64,000 nucleotides of DNA from Aphanomyces cochlioides (Eukaryota; Oomycota; Saprolegniomycetes; Saprolegniales; Verrucalvaceae). Location of the stretch: the NCBI GenBank assembly GCA_019828595.1, contig JAHQRK010000003.1, positions 2,418,001 through 2,482,000 on the forward strand. The letters are read 5' to 3'. Every line of letters starts with the position of its first letter. The first letter of the stretch is position 1. The position numbers were made by a program, and so were the translations under genes. The notes beneath the pieces are model-generated. The model saw only the letters and a program-made list of their open reading frames with translations, had not been told where the DNA came from and searched no databases. Of the stretch, positions 60,547-64,000 are shown piece by piece.

Positions 60547-63500
60547 GGATACTTCATTGCAGAAGAGCTTAACCCGCCCGAGTATTTTGTGGCTGCATAC
60601 TGTTTCGCCTTGCGAAATATCATATTCGCTGTGTATCAAGACTCAAATTCGAATGACCTGTGGGAGAGACAGACATTGCAAGCTTTCATGAAAAAATTAT
60701 ATGGCTTCATCCAACAGAAAAAGTCCTCCAGCTCGACAATATCTGTAGGCCAAGAATTTTCACTGGAATTATTGTGGAGCATGCTTCTTATCTCAAAAGG
60801 AAAAGAAGCTCAATTTCTTCAAGATGAAGCTTACAATATATATGCAAGTGGCATAGCTCCTTCTGTGAAACTTCATGAGGAAATCAAATCGAGGGTTCTC
60901 GATCGAGCAAAATTGAAGATGTTTCTAGATTTTGCTGCCAGTCAAGATATCATAGTGTCGGAGTACACATGTGCTCTACTCTCAACTTTTATTCTCAATG
61001 GAGAGGTGGCATCTCTATTCTTTTCCGACTTCGGCTTCAGTAGGGCACTCATGCTGCTTCAACAAAACCGCAGTAAAGTTTCGAGAAATCCCCTGAAATC
61101 CCGGAAAATTCAGTTTGCTGGAACTCGAACTTCAGATCAAAAAGGTTTTGTCTGCAGTGACCAGGAAATATATGGCTCTGACATTATGTATGACCGTCAA
61201 TACATTCTTAACAGGGACTTGCGTGCATATGTTCAGCTGGTCCGCTTTGTTTCAAACTGCATAAAGATAGTGGCTTGTTCCGTCGACATATCAAATGAGT
61301 ATGTCACGGCGTCAGAGGTAATACACTTCCTAACTAGCATTCATCGATTCATATGGTTTAGAAAGTCACTAAAGAGACCTTCGTCACATTGATACACTCG
61401 TCCCATGATCCTCCAGTGTTGGAGCAAGCACTGCGTGGATTGCGTTATTTGATTGTGCTATCTGCCGCTCCTAGTTTTGAAGCATATTTCAACCCCACCG
61501 ATTTTGAGCAGTTATTCGAATTATGTTTCGAATTACCCACCTCTTCTTCGGTTCAAGCAATGGCGCTTAAATGTTCGCGTCTTTTGCTAACAAAGTACAC
61601 AACAAATACCCCACTATGTCGCATGATGTTTGAAGGACGTCATAAAATTATCCGTTTAATCGAGCATGCAAACTTCAAATTGAAATTTCAAGTAAGGCTT
61701 CCAAAACTTTTTAAACTTATTACATTGAGCAGGCTGCTCACTTAATGCTAACTCTATCCTTGATATATATAAATCCCACACAATTGAGCATGATTGCAGA
61801 TAGCTTCAACACAAACGAGGCAAAGGGAATATTGAGTGGTGTACTGCATGAATTCAATGAGTGGCTTCACGATGAGCATCGAAGAACATCAGGACAAGTA
61901 TTTATGGATGTTCTTATTCGTTTGATTATTCAGCTTGATCTGTTGAGTTTTCTTAATGACGTTGAAGTTGTCGATGCTATTTGTAACATGATTCAGGCAT
62001 CATTTTCTTCATCGGAAGCTTCTTTTCTGGGTCAATTTGATATGTCAAATAGGACAAAGCCTTTGAGACCTATGGTGACATTTTCTCTAATGCTTTGTTT
62101 GATCCTGTTTGTAGTTGTGCACATCCTTGGCAAAAGTTGTCTGCAAGGGAGGGAACGCGAAGTGGTTTTTGAATACCCATCGTCTTGACATAATCGTAAG
62201 TGTATTAAGCCAAGACACAACATTGACTGAGTTGTTGGATTTGGCTTGCATATTGATTACACTGTGTAACGAGGAACCGGCGATTTCCCTTTACCTGGGC
62301 ACATTTGCATCTCGAGGAATCAAGTATATATGTCTAGTGTTGGGTAGCTTTTACGAGCTGCAAATGGTGGATTCTGTAGAAAAGAAGGCAAGTGGTCAAC
62401 TTGTCGAAGATACGTCATCAGAAATATCCATTGGTTCAAAAGTTGAGCATGATATAAATTTTGCTTTTGACGTGGACGTCTTGAAAAAGTACCGCACTGT
62501 TAAGGCACGCTTTTTATTGAAGGTATTTTTTCAGAAATCAGAAGAATTGAAGATATCTCGACACATTCATAAAGTGTACAAATACGTAAGTATGAACGGA
62601 GTTACATTTGATGACAGTTTAATAGTATCTGCGGATCTTACGAAAAATATTTGAGGCCCACTCAAACTCAAGGGAAACGTTTGGTTGTGAGTGTAGATTT
62701 AAAGATGGTTGTGCGACGTGCTCAGCGTCTGATTTACTCCGCAAGGTGTCTCAAAATCCGCTCTAAAAATACTAAATATATTTACGTATTGTAGGCAAAT
62801 GGTGGTGAAATCCTTCGTTGGTTATTACTATCGAAACGAATTCCTCCAACCGATGGCAAAAAGTACAACACAGTTCCCGAACGTGAAGCCAACTGTATTC
62901 TGTTCAACGCTCTTCCAATAATTCGTTCTGCCTCTTTCAATCATTTGTTCCGGAAAGAGTTTATGGGAGCCACGCAGACAAAGGCAATCGCTGAACAAGG
63001 AGTTGCAGTGTTACAAATGCTGCGCGATATTTGTGGAGACATAAATAACCTTTATATTTCAAGGAATAAAGGCAGTATTTTAGATGCAGTTGTAGCAATT
63101 GGTCAGCTATGTGCAGAAGAAGGTGCGCGAGAATATTTTGGCCTAAATTTTGATGTACCATCTCGTATCTTTTCCTTAATCAACCACAGGTCTATACAAC
63201 TGATCAATTGTATCTGATTCATCGTAGACATCAAGCGAATATACCTCTCCTGCATCGATCTTGCCTTCTTATACTTTGTCGTCTAGCGACATGTCAATCT
63301 GTGGTGACATCAGTGACGTTCAAGGATACAATCAGATTAACATGCGCCTTGCTTACAGAAACAACTGTGGCTACAGACACAATTTGTTTCAGCAACATAT
63401 TGGTCTTCTGTCGCAACGTTCTTGCATTTGGAACGCAAGATTTTTTGCTGATCCATCAGTTTGTCACTGATTCTGTTCTTCAATCTATTGGGAAAATGCT

Positions 63501-64000
63501 TAGAGGGGAAGTAGACAAACATTATGAAAATTTAAGGAGGGAGATGAGTCTTGTTGCTGCTGATGTACTCTGCCACTTATTGTTCAGTAGCAGATCGTTG
63601 ACGAGTGCCATGTCACTAGACAAAAAAACAACCAGCTCGTCTAAGCAAGATCCCGAGAGTTTGGAGCCTGATGCAGATAATCCAAAACCCATGGATCAAG
63701 GATTTCAGGCGTTTCGAAAAGTAGGGAAGATTTGGCATCATCGTCTTCAAACTATGCAACATGACGAACTATCGTGCATTGCCAGCATTGATGACATGTT
63801 GGCGCAAATGTGTGTATATCTGTACGGATTAAACGATCAAACTGCTCTGTTCTTCGAAATACTTGATATACTTACTCAATCAAATGACACTTCATCGTTT
63901 CAGTCGTCGACATGTGAAAATTTTGATACAGTCAAGACTGAACTTGAGATGAACAATGTTGTTCTACCAGATTTTGGATTTGAGAAATTAACTCCAGCGG
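60547..64000 (+). CDS. Large helical-repeat protein, partial at both ends
   Basis: Seven exons (60547-61317, 61362-61691, 61733-62074, 62115-62585, 62626-62745, 62795-63189 and 63228 to the window end) with introns of 44, 41, 40, 40, 49 and 38 nt give over 1,060 residues in one frame. The first listed exon begins at an acceptor (CTGTAG) with a matching donor at 60509, and the upstream frame is open back to about 60308 without an ATG, so the true start is unresolved. The last exon is open for 773 bases and runs off the window. Sequence is mostly amphipathic helices (KLKMFLDFAASQDII, LDLACILITLCNEEP, LFNALPIIRSA), like ARM/HEAT repeats, with a Cys-rich patch (CECRFKDGCATC). No domain was identified. 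It is head to head with the giant membrane protein and may be a related giant protein; a C-terminal membrane domain would lie outside the window. Confidence 0.8.

Overview
This window is nuclear DNA of a flagellated eukaryote, most likely an oomycete of the Saprolegniales (Aphanomyces/Achlya-like). The evidence is the gene content: an axonemal outer-arm dynein intermediate chain, a CFAP97-like protein, a full-length GCN1, a HECT ligase, an RGS protein and a very large multipass protein. Genes are compact. Every intron I could define by reading frame (38 of them, plus one more at 60509-60546) is only 37-49 nt long with GT..AG ends. The organism name is inference; no rRNA or other marker is present.

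Left third (1-23.8 kb): repeats and transposons. A 173-bp satellite repeated about 51 times in near-perfect copies (76-8876) abuts a truncated plant-type mariner element (to 10400) on the minus strand. That mariner carries a 527-bp non-autonomous hAT element (9368-9894) with an 8-bp target duplication. Next come a 27-bp minisatellite, a pogo-like zinc-finger transposase with an intron and a frameshift (11033-12481), a PIF/Harbinger pair (intact Myb/SANT-like ORF at 13494-14189, badly broken transposase at 14249-15383) and, after some host genes, a complete 2,021-bp pogo/Tigger element (21779-23799) with TIRs and TA target sites.

Middle (16-46.5 kb): host genes. An acidic protein and a CFAP97-like protein lie on the minus strand. 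They diverge from a five-exon coiled-coil gene and a 732-aa protein of unknown function on the plus strand. Then come DNAI1 (24140-26319), an RGS protein (26705-28198), a 1,141-aa HECT ubiquitin ligase (28541-32141), a small two-exon gene (32284-32580), GCN1 (33413-41603, 2,671 aa), an SLC1-family transporter (41794-43500) and a GDT1/TMEM165 cation transporter with an EF-hand (45304-46504). The 43.5-45.3 kb gap holds a strong palindrome and two possible coding relics.

Right third (46.9-64 kb): two head-to-head genes. The minus-strand gene (ten exons found, to 46930) encodes about 4,330-4,390 residues: a huge alpha-helical repeat region, a degenerate cyclic-nucleotide-binding-like segment and about ten C-terminal transmembrane segments. 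The plus-strand gene starts near 60547, continues past the window end and is also helical-repeat-like. Their 5' ends meet in about 250 bp where both strands are open and neither offers a clear ATG.

Functionally, CFAP97 and DNAI1 (and perhaps two neighbours) point to zoospore flagella. GCN1, HECT and RGS are regulatory genes, and SLC1, GDT1 and the giant protein are membrane genes. No operon-like functional system is evident.
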